Below, piece by piece: positions 50,881 through 62,945 of a stretch of DNA of 64,000 nucleotides. Below the pieces are notes generated by a model. The model was not told the DNA's origin, did not search any database, and saw only the letters and a list, made by a program, of their open reading frames with translations. The translations under genes were made by a program, and so were the position numbers. This DNA comes from Argentina anserina (lineage: Eukaryota > Streptophyta > Magnoliopsida > Rosales > Rosaceae), in assembly GCF_933775445.1 (NCBI RefSeq), contig NC_065874.1, forward strand, positions 15,953,001-16,017,000, written 5' to 3'. Each line of letters starts with the position of its first letter. Within the stretch, counting starts at the first letter, position 1.

Positions 50881-51958
50881 GAGTTTTTTTCACCAACAGT
50901 TCCTCAATTCTGGTGTACCTACCAATGTGATACCTCAACTCTTAATCGTACCAATGTGATACCCAGACTCTAGTATTGCTATCATTGAAGTACTTCCGTC
51001 AATTTTTTTCAAAATTATCCATCATCTTGGTGACGTGGCAAGTACGTGAGGCCCACAAAGAGGGTTAAAAGATAAAATTAACCCCATCTGAGAGGAGCAA
51101 TGTTTTTCCCGCCCTTTACCTTGAGAAAGACACCCAACAATTCCAATTTTGGCGCCAATTTTCCCTCCCTGCTCCTTAATTTGTGTCTCTTATCTAAACT
51201 AAAGAACTACCGCCAATCAGTCGACCACAATCTAATAAAACCTAGATAAATCTCATTTTCTATTTTTACCCTAGCACTTGTTAAACTAACAGAATAAATA
51301 TAGAATTTTATATGGAACATCTCATTTCCACAATCTCATAAGAATATAGAAACACATAACTTAACGAAATTCAACTACATGTTTAAGTACCATTAGTTCT
51401 TACAAGCAAAAATCATGGCAGATCAACATAAAAGGTGGCAACTAATGGTACTTAACACATGTATTTGAATTTCGTTAAGTTATGTGTTTCTATATTCTTA
51501 TGAGATTGTGGAAATGAGATGTTCCATATAAATTTCTATATTTATTCTGTTAGTTTAACAAGTGCGAGGGTAAAAATAGAAAATGAGATTGATATAGGTT
51601 TAATCAGATTGTGGTCGACTGGTTGGCGGTAGTTCTTTAGTTTAGATAAGAGACACAAATTAAGGAGTAGGGAGGGAAAATTGACGCCAAAATTGGAATT
51701 GTTGGGTGTCTTTCTCAAGGTAAAGGGCCTGAAAAACATTGTTTCTTTCAGATAGGGTTAATTTTATCTTTTAACCCTTTTTGTGGGCCTCACGTACTTG
51801 CCACGTCACCAAGATGACGGAGAAGTTGAAAAAAAACTGACGGAAGTACTTCAATGATAGCAATACTAGAGTCTGAGTATCACATTGGTATGATTAAGAG
51901 TTGAGGTATCACATTGGTAGGTACACCAGAATTGAGGGACTGTTGGTGAAAGATACTG
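50881..51958. mobile_element. Foldback MULE-type element, 1,078 bp, arms of about 515 bp
   Basis: Left arm about 50881-51398 and right arm about 51440-51958 are near-complete inverted repeats around a loop of about 41 bp. Ends GAGTTTTTTTCACCAACAG and (reverse complement) CAGTATCTTTCACCAACAG. Flanked by a perfect 9-bp duplication GTTTTGTTA (50872-50880, 51959-51967). No transposase. The element ends about 530 bp upstream of the receptor-kinase copy 3 start codon. Confidence 0.92.
51105..51158 (+). promoter_or_regulatory. E2F-type motifs inside the foldback element
   Basis: TTTCCCGCC at 51105-51113 and TTTTGGCGCCAA at 51147-51158 match the E2F consensus TTTSSCGC. The equivalent positions in the right arm are mutated (for example TTGACGCCAAAA near 51682). 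Binding is inferred only. Confidence 0.45.
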
Positions 51959-51967
51959 GTTTTGTTA

Positions 51968-52488
51968 TCACCGAGTCTATGAGTCTACGACCTCTGCACA
52001 CATAAATGGAACAAATTAGGACTCACCACGGAGCCTGGCCCACACCAAATATGAACTTGAATATGAATATGAATCGAAGAAGACGTAGTAACCGCCACCG
52101 CTACCTGCCGACAGACGACGACGAAGACTATACTTGCGACGGAGAACCTCTCCTCTCATTTTGTGACATGTCATTCGGTGGGCACCCATTTCCTTAATTC
52201 CTTTGATAGAATACAAAGCATAAGAGTATAGAAGAGCAAGATGACGTTCCATTTGAACCTTCGCAGGTAATTTCTTCTCATCAAAAGGTCTGTGACTGGG
52301 TCAGTACCTGGTGACTTCACAGGTAAATTAAGGTATGAACTCTTAATAAATAGTCAAGTTCATACTCTGCGCGCTCCTATGATCTGATCCTGCTCCTTAA
52401 ATATCACTTTGACATGTCTCCATTCCAAACTTGCAGTATTTTTCACAAACAAATTTCCGCAACTCCTCTTCAAGCTATTCCAAACAAA
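51968..52488 (+). promoter_or_regulatory. 5' flank of receptor-kinase copy 3
   Basis: Contains sequence paralogous to the flank of copy 1 (GACGACGACGAAGACTATA, CCTCTC, TGGTGACTTCA, GCTCCTATGA). CTTCGCAG|GTAATTTC at about 52260-52275 looks like a 5' splice site and TTCACAG at 52316-52322 like an acceptor, so a 5'-UTR intron is possible. A 63-codon frame (52006-52197) starting MEQIRTHHG has no known match. Confidence 0.4.
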
Positions 52489-55400
52489 ATGCGGTTGTTG
52501 GCCATGCAAGTGATGATCTTAGTAGTATTATGCTCTCTTTCTAATTCAATGTTCGTTTGCGGTCTTAGCTCCTTCATGCATTTGCACCAATCCTTCACCA
52601 CTAAGCTGAAAGCTGGAAATGAGACTGATAGGCTGGCACTCTTAGCCATCAAGGGCAACATACGTACACCATGATCCCAATCGAGTCATGAACTCCTGGA
52701 ATAACTCCATTCACTTCTGTTTGTGGCATGGTGTCACTTGCAGTTCAAGGCATCATCAGAGGGTCACTGGGTTGAACATCAAGTCCCAAGGCCTGGCTGG
52801 CTCCATATCCCCTCACATAGGAAATCTGAGCTTTCTAAGGGAAGTTCGCCTCGATGACAATAGCTTTACTCAAGAAATTCCTCCACAGATTGGGAATTTG
52901 CGTAGGTTACAGGTATTATCTTTAAAGAATAACTCATTTACTGGCCATATTCCTGCAAACATATCCAGTTGCTTCAACCTCACCTTTCTCTCTTTTAGTG
53001 GCAACAAGCTGGTGGGTAAAATCCCTTCAAGTCTTGGTTTCTTGTCAAAGCTTCAAATACTTGTTCTACAAGGAAATAATTTAACTGGAGAAATCCCTTC
53101 TTCCTTGGGGAACCTTTCATCTCTTACGGCACTACCTGCAACTAGAAACAACTTTGTCGGGAGCATCCCTAGTTCTCTAGGCCAACTGAAAAGGTTAACC
53201 TTTCTTTCGTTTCAAGAAAATAACTTGTCCGGTACCATCCCACCCTCCATTTACAACCTTTCTGCTATTGTGACTTTTTCTGTTGCAATAAACCAAATTC
53301 AGGGGACTGTTTCCGCACATTTGGGCACTGCGTTTCCTAACCTAAAGCTCTTCAGCATTGCGGGAAATAAATTTAGTGGGGTCTTTCCTTTGTCAATATC
53401 CAATGCAACATGTTTAGAGGTTTTCCATATTGGAACTAACAGTCTAACTGGACAAGTGCCCAATTTGCAAAAGCTTCATAACCTCACGGTCTTCAATGTC
53501 CATTCTAATTATCTCGGAAGCGGTAGACAACGAGACCTGAATTTTGTCTCAGAATTGGCGAATGCCACACAGTTAAGCTTATTGTATGTAGGATACAACA
53601 ATTTCGGAGGGACATTGCCCACATCAATATCCAATCTCTCATCCAGTCTTGAATTCCTTTGGCTCCCTGGAAACAAACTACATGGGAGCATCCCAACTAG
53701 TTTAGGATATCTTGTGAATTTGCCATCACTGGATTTGTCCGAAAACTTCTTCTCAGGTAGCATTCCCTCTGACATTGGGAAGCTTTCATCACTTGTGGAA
53801 TTGGATTTCTTGTCAAACCAACTATCAGGAAGCATTCCGTCTTCTGTTGGAAATTTGACCATGTTACTCCGTCTTTACTTGGAAAAAAATAATCTAAGTG
53901 GCAGCATCCCTTTCAGTCTTGGAAAATGCCACAAGTTGTTGGTGCTTGATCTTTCTCAAAATGACCTTAGTGGTACGATACCCCAACAACTATTTAGTGG
54001 CCTGCTCTCCTTATCAATTTACCTAGACTTGTCCAAAAACTACTTTAGTGGTTCCCTTCCGGCGGAAATCGGTAAATTGAGTAATCTCGGTATACTTGAC
54101 CTTTCTGAGAACATGTTCTCAGGAGAGCTTCCTAATAGCCTTGGAGACTGTGAGAGTTTAGAAGTTTTACACTTGCAACACAATTGTTTCAAGGGGCCTA
54201 TTCCATCATTTCTCAAGGACTTGAGAGGCATTCGAGATTTAGACATTTCTCGAAACAATTTTTCTGGACAAATTCCACAATTCTTTAAGAGCTTTGGAAA
54301 CCTGGAGAAGCTGAACATATCCTTCAACCACTTATGGGGAGAAGTACCAGTTGAAGGTGTTTTTAAGAATGCAAGTGCAACGTCAATTCTTGGAAACACC
54401 GCACTCTGCGGAGGTCTTGCAGAACTTCGACTTCCTCAGTGCAAATTTCAAGTGTTTAAACCAAGAGGTTTGTCTCGTACCATGAAAATAGTTGTGTCTT
54501 TGGTATCTGGGATTACTCTCTTGGTAATTGCCATGGTGCTATCCTTTTTACTCCATCGGAAGAAAATGAAATCAAATGAGTTGAGCACTCAGGGGAACTA
54601 TGTTTTGCAAGTTTCATATGCAACTCTTCTAAAAGCAACTGATGGGTTTTCTTCCACTAATTTAATTGGTGAGGGTGGTTTTGGTTTTGTATACAAAAAA
54701 ATTCTCGATCTTTATAGAGTTGTCGCTGTTAAGGTACTCAACATGTTATACAAGGGAGCTTCAAAGAGTTTCATGGCTGAATGTGAAGCACTAAGAAATA
54801 TTAGACATCGAAATTTGGTCAAGATTATAACTGCATGTTCAAGTGTTGATTTTTGTGGAAATGATTTCAAGGCACTAGTTTATGAATTCATGGAGAATGG
54901 GAGCCTAGAAGACTGGTTGTACTTTCATCCAACCACTGGAATTGAAGAAGGAATAGATGCACCCAAAACTTTAAGTTTTGTCCAGAGGCTTGATATCGCC
55001 ATCGATGTGGCTTCTGCATTGGACTATCTACACAATCATTGTGAAACACCAATAGTGCATTGTGATCTCAAACCAAGTAACGTTCTTTTGGATAGAGAGC
55101 TTACTGGACATGTTTCCGACTTTGGACTGGCAAGATTTCTGTCAAAATTGACAAATAACGTTTCTGGAACTCAATCAAGCTCCATTGGAATAAGAGGAAC
55201 GGTTGGTTATGCTGCCCCAGGTAATTCTTATGCAAATTTCCCATCTTCAATAATTGTTGCATTATTCATTGAGAGCCAATTTATGTTATGTACAGTTGGT
55301 GTTGAGAAACATTAGTGATAATTTTTAAACTGTAGAGTACAGCATGGGATGTGAGGTGTCTACATATGGGGAAGTATATAGCTTCGGTATTCTCTTGTTA

Positions 55401-55706
55401 GAAATATTTACTGGAAAGAGGCCCGTTGATCCTATGTTTAGTGGCAACTTAAATCTTCATAACTTTGTGAAGCTAGCTCTACCTGAACATGTTGAGGAGA
55501 TTATGGATTCACGACTCAAAGGAGGCTTCACAACTGTTGATGAAGATCGCAATCAACCCTCCAGAAGACAACAAAAAATTGAGGAGTGCTTAAAGCTGAT
55601 ATTCGGAATTGGAATTGGATGTTCTGCTGAATTCCCAACAAACCGAAAGGATATAAGTATTGTCGTATTTGAATTGCACTCCATTAGGAACAATCTTCTT
55701 GGCTAG
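52489..55706 (+). pseudogene. LRR receptor kinase copy 3 (non-RD, EFR/Xa21-like), 4-bp N-terminal insertion
   Basis: Start ATG at 52489 (MRLLAMQVMILVVLCSLSNS) matches copy 1; an in-frame ATG 75 bp upstream lacks a counterpart there. Signal peptide and N-cap ([11 protein letters not shown]) are intact. AACATACGTACACCATG (52656-52673) then carries four extra bases compared with copy 1, shifting the frame before [12 protein letters not shown]. The downstream frame is open from 52688 to the intron: about twenty LRRs, transmembrane helix, kinase with [11 protein letters not shown] (Lys for the usual Gly), [13 protein letters not shown] (non-RD), DFGLAR. Exon 1 ends 55220; intron 55221-55335; exon 2 55336-55706 (ends HSIRNNLLG). 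Initiation at 52688 would yield a receptor lacking a signal peptide. If the insertion is an assembly error, this is the intact member of the cluster. Confidence 0.87.
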
Positions 55707-56157
55707 AACCTCCTACATTATTACTGTTTTATGATGGCTTCTATATATGTTGTGTTGTATGCTTCTTGCTCACCTTTTTTTTTTTTTTGATTTCCATATG
55801 CTATAATAAAAAGATGAAGGAGTTAATTTAAGTGTGTTTTAGTGTAAATGTTCTGATAATTCTAGCAAAGTTGAAGTATATAGGATATATGGTTGAGGAT
55901 ATGTCTCTGAAGTAGTTTAGACTGAAGAGGCAATAATCTGTGTCTCAAAGTAATGATTAGCTATGACTTATGAAGATAACTTGCACAAGCAACATCAATC
56001 AATTGCTCAATTCCAAAACTATGATATGAGATTTACAATGTAAAGAGAAGTGTAAAGTTGTCAGCATTTTCAAGCCAAATGACAAATTAATCATATAAGG
56101 AAGTCAACTTTGCCAATATAAGACATGCATGAAAGGAGACTCTGGATGAGCTCCTGT
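55707..56157. other. 3' flank of receptor-kinase copy 3
   Basis: Likely 3' UTR (TATAATAAAAAG near 55801) and spacer up to the Tat-type LTR. Confidence 0.5.
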
Positions 56158-56610
56158 TGTTAACGCCACCCCCTGAATGGGGTGATATCCGGCTTAATCT
56201 CCTCCTGCTCCGGTCACCGGACCGGTGGCCATAGACCTAGAAGACCCAGCATGCAGACATGCTGGCCCGGTAACCCCTCTGCTTGCTCGGGTAACGCCAT
56301 TAACGCCACCCACGATGGCTCGCCTTCAGGGATATATGCAATGTACTAGCACACGTTCCCACATCGAGGGAAGAGCCATGCTCATTCCCCAATGCACATA
56401 TAAATAGGCTGCCTAAACCACCTAAAAGAGGTAACGTATTCCTAAGTCCTTAACTCTCGAACGTATTCCGCACCGGATACTAACTTAAGTTTCGGAGGGT
56501 CAAAGGCCAGCGCATCGCTGGCCCTTTGACTTTAACTTGTGTTGTGCGCAAGTCCCACTAGAATGCAAGGCTACGAGAAACTCGATCCCCCGGATTTTGC
56601 TCTCGTAACA
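56158..56610 (+). repeat. Tat-type 5' LTR (453 bp)
   Basis: Begins TGTTAACGCC and ends CTCGTAACA (TGTTA/TAACA inverted termini). TATAAATA at 56399-56406 is a good TATA box. A strong hairpin (left arm GTCAAAGGCCAGCG, right arm CGCTGGCCCTTTGAC with one bulge, 56499-56530) lies downstream, in the expected R/U5 zone. Confidence 0.8.
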
Positions 56611-56627
56611 TTTGACGCTAGAAGGAG
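56611..56627 (+). other. Primer-binding region
   Basis: TTTGACGCTAGAAGGAG follows the LTR. The usual form in these elements is TTTGGCGCTAGAAGGAG, so one base has probably mutated. Confidence 0.6.
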
Positions 56628-56660
56628 AGTTCTCGTCAGTAAGACTTCCAGCTTAACACA

Positions 56661-58243
56661 ATGGTGATTCCGAATGAACAAGAGAACCCATCGTCGCCTC
56701 ACCCAGTCCCCCCCCCACCCCCGAGAGGCGGACACAACGCTTTCGCTAAGATTGTTCCCCGATCCTCAGCACGGGGCCGAGTTATTCCCCCCCCCCCCCC
56801 CCGACTTCAAGACCACGGCTGGGAGGTCGTCCCAAGTACCATTCACGGATCCCCAGGCCGTGCTAGAATTGACACTCCAAGACTGCAAGTGACTCCAAGC
56901 TGAGATGGAGTTGGAACGTCAGGCCACGCGTACTGCCTTGGCATGCTCAACATCGCTGGAGAAAGAACAACAGCTCCTCCGGACCGCCCTTGAGGGCTAA
57001 ATAAGTGTGGACAAATCCCTGGAAGTAGTGCGACAACGATTCTGCACTTCGGATATACGTGTGATGATCGCGACAGAAATGCCAGCAGCCGCGCAACATC
57101 TAGGGCCGCATCCTAAGACGGTGCTAGTCACCGAGTCTCTTATCAATGCTTTGTTGGAAGTGCCCCCTCCGACGCCGCAATATGTAGACATGAAAGCAGG
57201 AGATCAAGATATGGACCAGAACGACTCGGGGGTCCAAGTGAGCCCACCCACGCAAGATCTTCAGACTCAACTCCTACTACTCATGAGTGATACTTTGGAG
57301 CGACTGTCCTCCAGAGTCGATGGGATTGAAGCAAAGAGCACGCCACGGCTGTTGCAAGGGGGATATGGCGGCCGAACCGGCCCATTTACCCAGCTGGTGC
57401 AAGCGAAGCATCGCCCCTCGGGAGATAAACCGCTCAAGGTTACCAACTACAATGGACCCGTACACCCATTTGGAAAACTTCCAATCCGCCTTAGCTAGCA
57501 CGCGGTACACAGACGCTCAGTCGTGCCACGCCTTTTAGGAGACACTTACCAATGAGGCCTTGGAATTGTTCCTCAGTCTCCCCTCGAACTCAGTGGATAA
57601 CTTTGGGGAACTTACGAGCATATTCCTTAATAGTTTCATCTTGTTGGCCAACGCCCACCACGATACAAGCTCTCTGTTTCTGATAAAGCAGAGGAACGAT
57701 GAGAAACTCCAGGATTTTGTAGCCCGGTGGCAGACCGCCACGGTGCAGTGCCACGACCTGGATTATATTCTTGCCATGGCGGTGTTCCCGCAAGCACTCA
57801 AGCAGGGAGATTTCCTCCACAAGATTAATGAGAATCCTCCAAAGACTTACAAGGAGTTGATAGAAACAATGACATTGTGGGCGGAAGTCGAGTACCGCAC
57901 TTATGGAAATCCCAATGGGGCATGCTCGTCCACGCAGATCAACGCCCGAGACGGCGGTAGCCGGTCCGCATGGGACATGTTAGATAAACCCCAGGGCGCC
58001 AACAAACAGGACACCAGAGATGTGGGTAGAGGCGACAGGTACCGAGACCGCCAGGGGAGACGAGGTCGGACTGACCCGTATCCCACCCGGGGTCGCAACG
58101 CGCCAGGATATAGGCAACAATGGGCTCCCCAAAATGAGGTCTTCACAAACCTCACCATGTCTTACGCCGACATATATGAGCGGCATAAGAATCCCCTACC
58201 AAGGCCCCCAAATTGCCGATATGACAAGAGGCCGATGAGGTAA
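56661..58243 (+). pseudogene. Tat-type gag (broken)
   Basis: Starts MVIPNEQENPSSPHPVPPPP and is broken by frameshifts around homopolymer C runs (for example 56789-56803) and by a stop near 56998. The recognisable gag core is at 57560-57900: LFLSLPSNSVDNFGELTSIF, LFLIKQRNDEKLQDFVARWQ. The end is Arg/Gly-rich (RDVGRGDRYRDRQGRRGR). Nucleocapsid function is inferred from order and composition. Confidence 0.75.
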
Positions 58244-58468
58244 AATGGGAAATACTGTGTTTACCATGACGACTCGGGGCATGACACAGACGGCTGCTAT
58301 ACGTTGAGGTTCGCCATTGAGGAATTGGTCAGGACTAGTAGGCTGGATCAGTATAAGTCGGCAGCAATGGACGCCAATGCCATTCAAATCCATGAGGAAA
58401 TAACAACCTTGCGCGACAAGCGATCCGCCCCCCCCCCCCCTCACAAATCGGCAAAAAGACAATAGACT

Positions 58469-58729
58469 TTGGAGCTCTACGCGCTCAGCCAGGGTGTCAA
58501 AGCCGCACCGGCTACCTGGGACACGATCCAATTCTCCAGAGGGGAAGCGCCCATTCGGACATCCCAGACCGACTCATTTTTGATAACTACACATTTCAAC
58601 CATTACTCATGTCGAAGGGTATTGGTGGACACCGGGGCAACGGTCAGTGTTATGTTTGTCGACTGCTATCACAAGCTCAAGCGGGACCGGACGAAACTGT
58701 TCATCAATATCTTGGCTCTGACCGTATGA
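58469..58729 (+). pseudogene. Tat-type aspartic protease fragment
   Basis: HYSCRRVLVDTGATVSVMFV carries the retropepsin DTGA active-site motif. The frame stops after 86 codons. A duplicated CAATATCTTGGCTCTGACC block (about 58706 and 58757) marks a small internal duplication right after it. Confidence 0.75.
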
Positions 58730-58899
58730 CCATATCGCTTTTCTGGAGAGGTTGTGCAATATCTTGGCTCTGACCATATGACCATATCGCTTGGTTCAAG
58801 GACAAAACAAACAAGGATCAAAACCCGGTTCCTCATAGTGTCCTGCCCGTCCTCTAACAACGCCATCCTAGGCCGGGATGTGCTGTGGGGTCTCCACTG

Positions 58900-59686
58900 A
58901 TTTCATCTTCGACAAGTTAAATATCTTACCGGGGTCAAGACCAGTGCGTCAAAAGTGCCGGGCCTTTGACTAAGAGAAATATCAGGTGATTCAAGCCAAA
59001 GTCGAGCGACTCTGAGACACCAAGTTCATCTGATAAGTCAACTACCCCATGTTGGTCTCTAATGTGGTAATGGTTAAGAAGCCAAATGGCTCGTGGCGAA
59101 TGTGTGTAGACTACACCAACCTGAACTAGGTCTGCCCGATTAACAGCTTCCCACTCCCCCGGATAGACCAGTTGGTGGACATAACTGTCGGTTTTGGGCT
59201 TCTAAGTTTCCTAGACGCCTACTCGGGCTACAACCAAATCAAGATGCACCCAAACCACCAAGAAGACGCAACATTCGTGACTGATAAGGGATTGTATTAC
59301 TATCAGGTATGTCGTTCGGCTTGAAAAAGGATGGGACAGCCTATCAGAGGGCAATAACTCGAATGTTCGAGAAAGAAATAGGCGAGACTATGGCGGTATA
59401 TGTGGATGACATGGTAATCAAGAGCAAAATGCCGGAGGGACATATCGCCAACCTTGACAAGGTATTCTCCATTCTAATCCACTACGACATGCGGTTGAAC
59501 CTAGCTAAGTGTGTGATGGGCGTAACGGGAGGTAAGTTCTTATGCTTCATGGTGAGCGAAAGAGGCATTGAGACTAACCCTAAAAAGGTTCAAGCGATAA
59601 TGGACATGAAGTCGCCATCAACCAGGAATGAAGTCCAATCCCTCGCCAACCGAGTTGTAGCCCTCGCCCCTTCATCTCCCGCCTGA
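58900..59686 (+). pseudogene. Tat-type reverse transcriptase fragment
   Basis: Pieces across several frames: VVMVKKPNGSWRMCVDYTNL, DAYSGYNQIKMHP, then an open frame 59309-59686 with MSFGLKKDGTAYQRAITRMF and AVYVDDMVIKSK (the YxDD polymerase motif) and CVMGVTGGKFLCFMVSERGI. Several frameshifts; inactive. Confidence 0.8.
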
Positions 59687-59693
59687 TGGATAA

Positions 59694-60500
59694 GTGTACA
59701 CCATTTTTCCAATTGCTCCGGACTCAGCAAGAGAAAGATATCACATGGGACCCGGAACAAGAGACGACTTTTCTCCGGCTCAAGGAATAACTAGGGTCAG
59801 TCCCGGCATTGACAACCCCGGTGCCTGGGGAAATTGTATTCTTATACTTAGCGGTTTCTCAGGTAGCAGTGAGCTCCGCCCTAGTCTGGCGAGAAGAAAC
59901 CAAGGAACTCCCGGTATATTACAACGACAAAGGTTTGACTGGCCCCGAGGTTAGGTATCCGGAGATCGAGAAACTCACCTTAGCACTGATCACCACCGCC
60001 TGACGCCTTCGATAATACTTTCAGGCCCACACTATCTATGTAATGACTAACCAACCATTACGCCAGGCACTTCAAAAGCCAGAGACGTTTGGGCGATTGG
60101 TAAAATGAGTGGTTGAGCTTGGGAAAATTTTGATATTCAATTCAGGCCCCGGACAACGCTAAAAGGATAGGCCACGACCGATTTCATCGCAGAGTTTATC
60201 CCTGCAGAAGACGCCACATATCCCAACGTAGTGGCAGCCGCACCAGCGCCAATATGGGAACTCTATGTCAATGGATCGGGTAACAAAAACTGCAACGGCC
60301 ATACGTGATCATTAATGACCCGGAGGGGCATGAATACCCATATGCTCTCCGGTTATGGTTTGAAGCCTCCAACAATATAGCCAAATATGAGGCACTGATC
60401 GCTGGGAACCAGTTTTATCGAGAGTTGGAGGCAACCAATGTCCGCATTTACAGCGATTCCCAATTAGTGGTCAATCAAGTTAATGGAAACTATCAATCCA
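59694..60500 (+). pseudogene. Tat-type RNase H region fragments
   Basis: Plus-strand pieces include VPGEIVFLYLAVSQVAVSSA and VRYPEIEKLTLALITTA (retroviral-type RNase H) and then YVNGSGN..., NNIAKYEALIAGN and VRIYSDSQLVVNQVNGNYQS. The latter block looks like the second, archaeal-type RNase H carried by the Tat lineage. Frameshifted throughout. Confidence 0.7.
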
Positions 60501-60642
60501 ACCTCCCCGACTCACCTCATACCAAAATTTTCCTGGGTCACTGCTCTGGAAATTCGAACACTTTGAAATCAATCAGATCGTCTAGGCTAAGAATGCTAAG
60601 GCGGATGCTCAATGCCACCAGTACGTCAACTACATCAGTCGC

Positions 60643-61377
60643 TTGTCTATCCCACTCTCAGTTATCATCTCCCCAGTCTCTTTCACACAGTGGGGACTTG
60701 ACTTGATTGGGAAACTGTCTGTCATCCTGGGGCAATTCGGGTATGTCATTGTGGCAGTAAACTACCACACTAAGTGGATGGAAGCAGAACCAATGACAAA
60801 AATCACCACGAACTGGGTGATAAACTTCTTATGGCGCGGTGTGTACTGCCGATTCGGTATCCCAGAGGCTTTTGTCACAGACAATGGCACCCAGTTCGAC
60901 AACGATAAGTTCAGGGCATTTTCCCATACGAATGGCATAACAGTTTTATATGCTTCCCTAGCGCACCCCCAGACTAATGGTCAGGTCAAAGCCATCAACA
61001 AGCTCATCAAACAGAACCTAAAAAAGCACCTCAATGAGGCCACCAGACTTTGGGCTCGAAAACTCCCAGAGGTGTTGTGGGCGCTCCGGACGACCCCGAC
61101 AATGGCCACATCGCAGTCTCCTTTCCTCTTAGCTTTTGGCACCGAGGTCGTAATCCTTGTAAAGATTGAGGTTCTCTCCGAGCGAGTCGAAGGCTACGAC
61201 CCAGATACAAACACCGTTGGCCTCCAACTCAATATAGATTTGCGTAAAGAACGCCAAGATAACGCCCACCTACGTAATACCAATGTAAAGCAACGCATCG
61301 CCCGACACTACAACAAGAAGGACAATCCCCGGCCCCTGACGGTCAGCGATTGGGTGATGAAAGAGGTAAGGCCCTAG
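60643..61377 (+). pseudogene. Tat-type integrase with lost catalytic Glu
   Basis: Open for 244 codons: WGLDLIGKL (first Asp), VTDNGTQFDN (second Asp), then GQVKAINKLIKQNLKKHL, where the expected catalytic Glu (VEAINK) is Lys, codon AAA at 60988-60990, a single G-to-A change from GAA. After it come WARKLPEVLWALRTTPT and SPFLLAFGTEVV. Strand transfer should be abolished. Confidence 0.85.
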
Positions 61378-62746
61378 CTGTCGGTTTACACCCTAACTGG
61401 AAAGGTCCCATGGAAATAATTGAAGCGGCCAGACATGCCACATTCAACCTCCAGGACACGTCCGGACGCAAGTTAGCACACCCCTAGAATGACCAACATC
61501 TCCGCTACTTCCCTAAGTATTCCCTGATTTCAGTCACCCAGTAGTTATCTCTGTTACTGTAGTTGGTCTCCAATTTTACATCTCCATCCTGTTTTTCTTT
61601 GGATTCTTTTTGTACTATTTGTCATACGGACTTAGTCAATAAACGAAGACTTTCATGATATATGCATTGATTATCTCCATAACGTTCTCCACTTTGGTTC
61701 AAATGACAATTTACTACACGATTATTCGCCAAAATAAACTAAACAAACGGTTGATTGCCAAAGGGTAAATCGCCCCGATAGTTTTTATTCATACAACACT
61801 GTTTACGACAATACATGAAAGCCCCAATTGTCCTATGCTAACTCAAATGCATTGGTCGGGGACATTCCTAGTGTAATAAATGCGAAGCAACGTTGTCGGG
61901 CCCTGATACCATCACTCTCAGCCGACGTCCTGACTTCTTTTCCTCCGCTCCGTGCTGTTGTTGCCTACGAGAATGCGCGGTCGCCGGGCAGGTTAGCCTT
62001 ACTACCCACTTTCGCCATGCTAGATCTCGGCAGACGAATGGTGTAGTAGGGATCCAACTTGGCATCCAGTAGGATGTGCTCTGCTTATGGAAGGTTGGGA
62101 CAAGCTATCATCCCTCCTACACAACCTACCCTCGAGACAGCTGGGCCGAGACATCGACAGCCTCCGGCCTTCCGAAGGATTCCAAGAATGTTTAGCATGA
62201 AGATATGTTTTTACGCCTAAACTAGTTTATGGAAACATGATGGAATCTGGAGGAAACAATTTGGGACTTCTGAGAGGTTTAAAACCCAGAGAGAAAACTG
62301 TGCACTCGAAACCATGGCTATTTATTGTGTTTTCATCCTTGAGGTGCTCTCCTTTTTATAGGAGAATAAGCCACGATCCAACGGACAAGATCTCTCACTC
62401 AAACATAAGGATTAAGGATGGCAGTTACGCCTAATTATGGTAGTCATGTGAACTGGGTGGCCACGTGGACTGGATTTGTGACTAATGGTTTTCCCAAGGT
62501 TTGACTATAATTTCCATTTATTAGGTGGTTGGACGTTTGAACCGTCTGACTGGGAACAGTCACCGAGCTTTCACTTTGGGCCTGGACTCTGGAGAAATAT
62601 GGCTAGTACAAAAAAATCAACTCCATTCGCGGTTAACAAATACACATGGGTTTGAATCTCCATTTTCACTTAAATGGCTCGGATGAACCAGCCGGGGGTA
62701 CATTTCAAAAAGAAAAAAAGATACAACAGGCAGAATAAGTGAGAGG
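61378..62746. other. 3' region of Tat-type element, non-coding
   Basis: Integrase C-terminal remnants (about 61380-61545, GPYEI-like and LRRYFP-like pieces), then a spacer with TCAATAAACGAAG near 61637. No supported ORF. Confidence 0.45.
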
Positions 62747-62945
62747 CTACCCTACAGACTGGACTCGCCCCCCTCCCAGCATCTTCACCTCTTTCCTCGC
62801 CCAGGACCCCGACCATATGGCATCTTGAGCATCAAGGAGGTCGCCGGGGGATTCCCGCATGCTGGGGCTCTGACATCCGACGCGGAGGTCTCCGGCTGGG
62901 AGCGTTGTGGAGGTGTCGGTGATTTGGAGGGCGTTTGCCCATGTC

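Noticed and set aside
51542..51739. Small ORF inside the foldback element
   Set aside because: Lies in an inverted-repeat arm and has no match; no sign of coding selection.
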